Source: Eustoma russellianum
Taxonomy: Eukaryota > Streptophyta > Magnoliopsida > Gentianales > Gentianaceae
Length of the DNA: 64,000 nt
Assembly (NCBI GenBank): GCA_036186865.1
Contig: AP025071.1
Coordinates: forward strand, 11,019,879 to 11,083,878
Direction: 5' to 3'
Below the pieces are notes generated by a model. It was not told the DNA's origin, searched no databases, and saw only the letters and a program-made list of their open reading frames with translations. Shown here in pieces: positions 63,825 through 64,000 of the stretch. How positions within the stretch are numbered: position 1 is the stretch's first letter; every line of letters begins with the position of its first letter. A program made the translations under genes and the position numbers.

Positions 63825-64000
63825 CTATATCAAATCAACATAAATCATGCCTAATTTTGAGCGTAGATTTTCGTACGTGGCTTGATTTAGTGCCTTAGTG
63901 AATATGTCGGTTACTTGTGCTTCAGTGCGTACATGTTCTATAACAATATCACCATTATTCACACGATCACGAAGAAAGTAATATCGTACTTCTATGTGCT
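63825..64000 (-). CDS. Copia N RNase H C-terminus (partial, runs off window)
   Basis: The minus-strand frame from the window edge reads HIEVRYYFLRDRVNNGDIVIEHV, then VTDIFTKALNQATYENLRSKLGMIYVDLI and TAG (63825-63827). It is nearly the same as the copia A end (41700-41855) and undamaged here. The rest of the polyprotein lies to the right of the window. Confidence 0.92.
   Translation of the reverse strand, partial: HIEVRYYFLRDRVNNGDIVIEHVRTEAQVTDIFTKALNQATYENLRSKLGMIYVDLI

Overview
This window reads as flowering-plant (probably eudicot) nuclear DNA from a heterochromatic, transposon-packed region. I found no convincing host gene, tRNA, rRNA or CRISPR. Almost everything can be assigned to LTR retrotransposons (Ty1/copia and Ty3/gypsy) and LINEs, inserted into one another and later rearranged. 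I infer a plant from the copia gag and pol families, the initiator-Met-type primer sites (TGGTATCAGAGC), the chromovirus-like gypsy 3' ends, and the plant LINE ORF1 (DUF4283-like plus zinc knuckle) and RNase H domains.

Layout from left to right. 1-2962: LTR of a Sirevirus-like copia element (family A), minus strand. It is inserted in 2963-8007, a very large gypsy LTR (B, minus), which itself interrupts the gag of copia D (8008-8979, minus). D's LTR begins at 8982 and carries internal tandem duplications. 11880-12617: 3' end of a LINE (minus), sitting on a breakpoint. 12618-16070: copia E (minus), with gag-protease and integrase present and the reverse-transcriptase half and other LTR missing. 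16071-22594: gypsy F (plus), which encodes only gag. 22595-32634: Sirevirus-like copia G (plus, decayed), containing a second LINE 3' fragment at 25466-27044. 32635-33294 and 47132-51836: gypsy J (minus), also gag-only. Its 3' LTR is split by 33295-47131, a gypsy solo LTR (I, plus), which is in turn split by an almost complete copia element of family A (33679-45089, TSD TCTTC). 51837-52865: start of another gypsy LTR (L, plus). 52866-54039: LINE ORF1 remnant (minus). 54040-63097: tandem LTR-gag-LTR-gag-LTR array of a non-autonomous gag-only element (K). 63098-64000: 3' end of another Sirevirus-like copia element (N, minus).

The nesting gives relative ages: J was hit by G, then F, then E; J was also hit by I, then by the family A copia; D was hit by B, then by A. 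A single large deletion with a LINE 3' end at its junction (near 12617) would explain at once the missing left halves of E, F and G.

The most interesting material is structural. Four gypsy LTRs of differing sequence (B, F, I, J) share an ordered module: a private minisatellite, then a CTTGCT-G-GCGAT hairpin (with one compensatory base-pair change), then a pyrimidine tract ending in AG. In B, J and I this is followed by a short ORF with a shared (F/W)IED(E/D) core. B and L also share a strong splice-donor-like site. Three separate gypsy-type elements (F, J, K) keep gag but no pol, so the window may show several gag-only lineages side by side.
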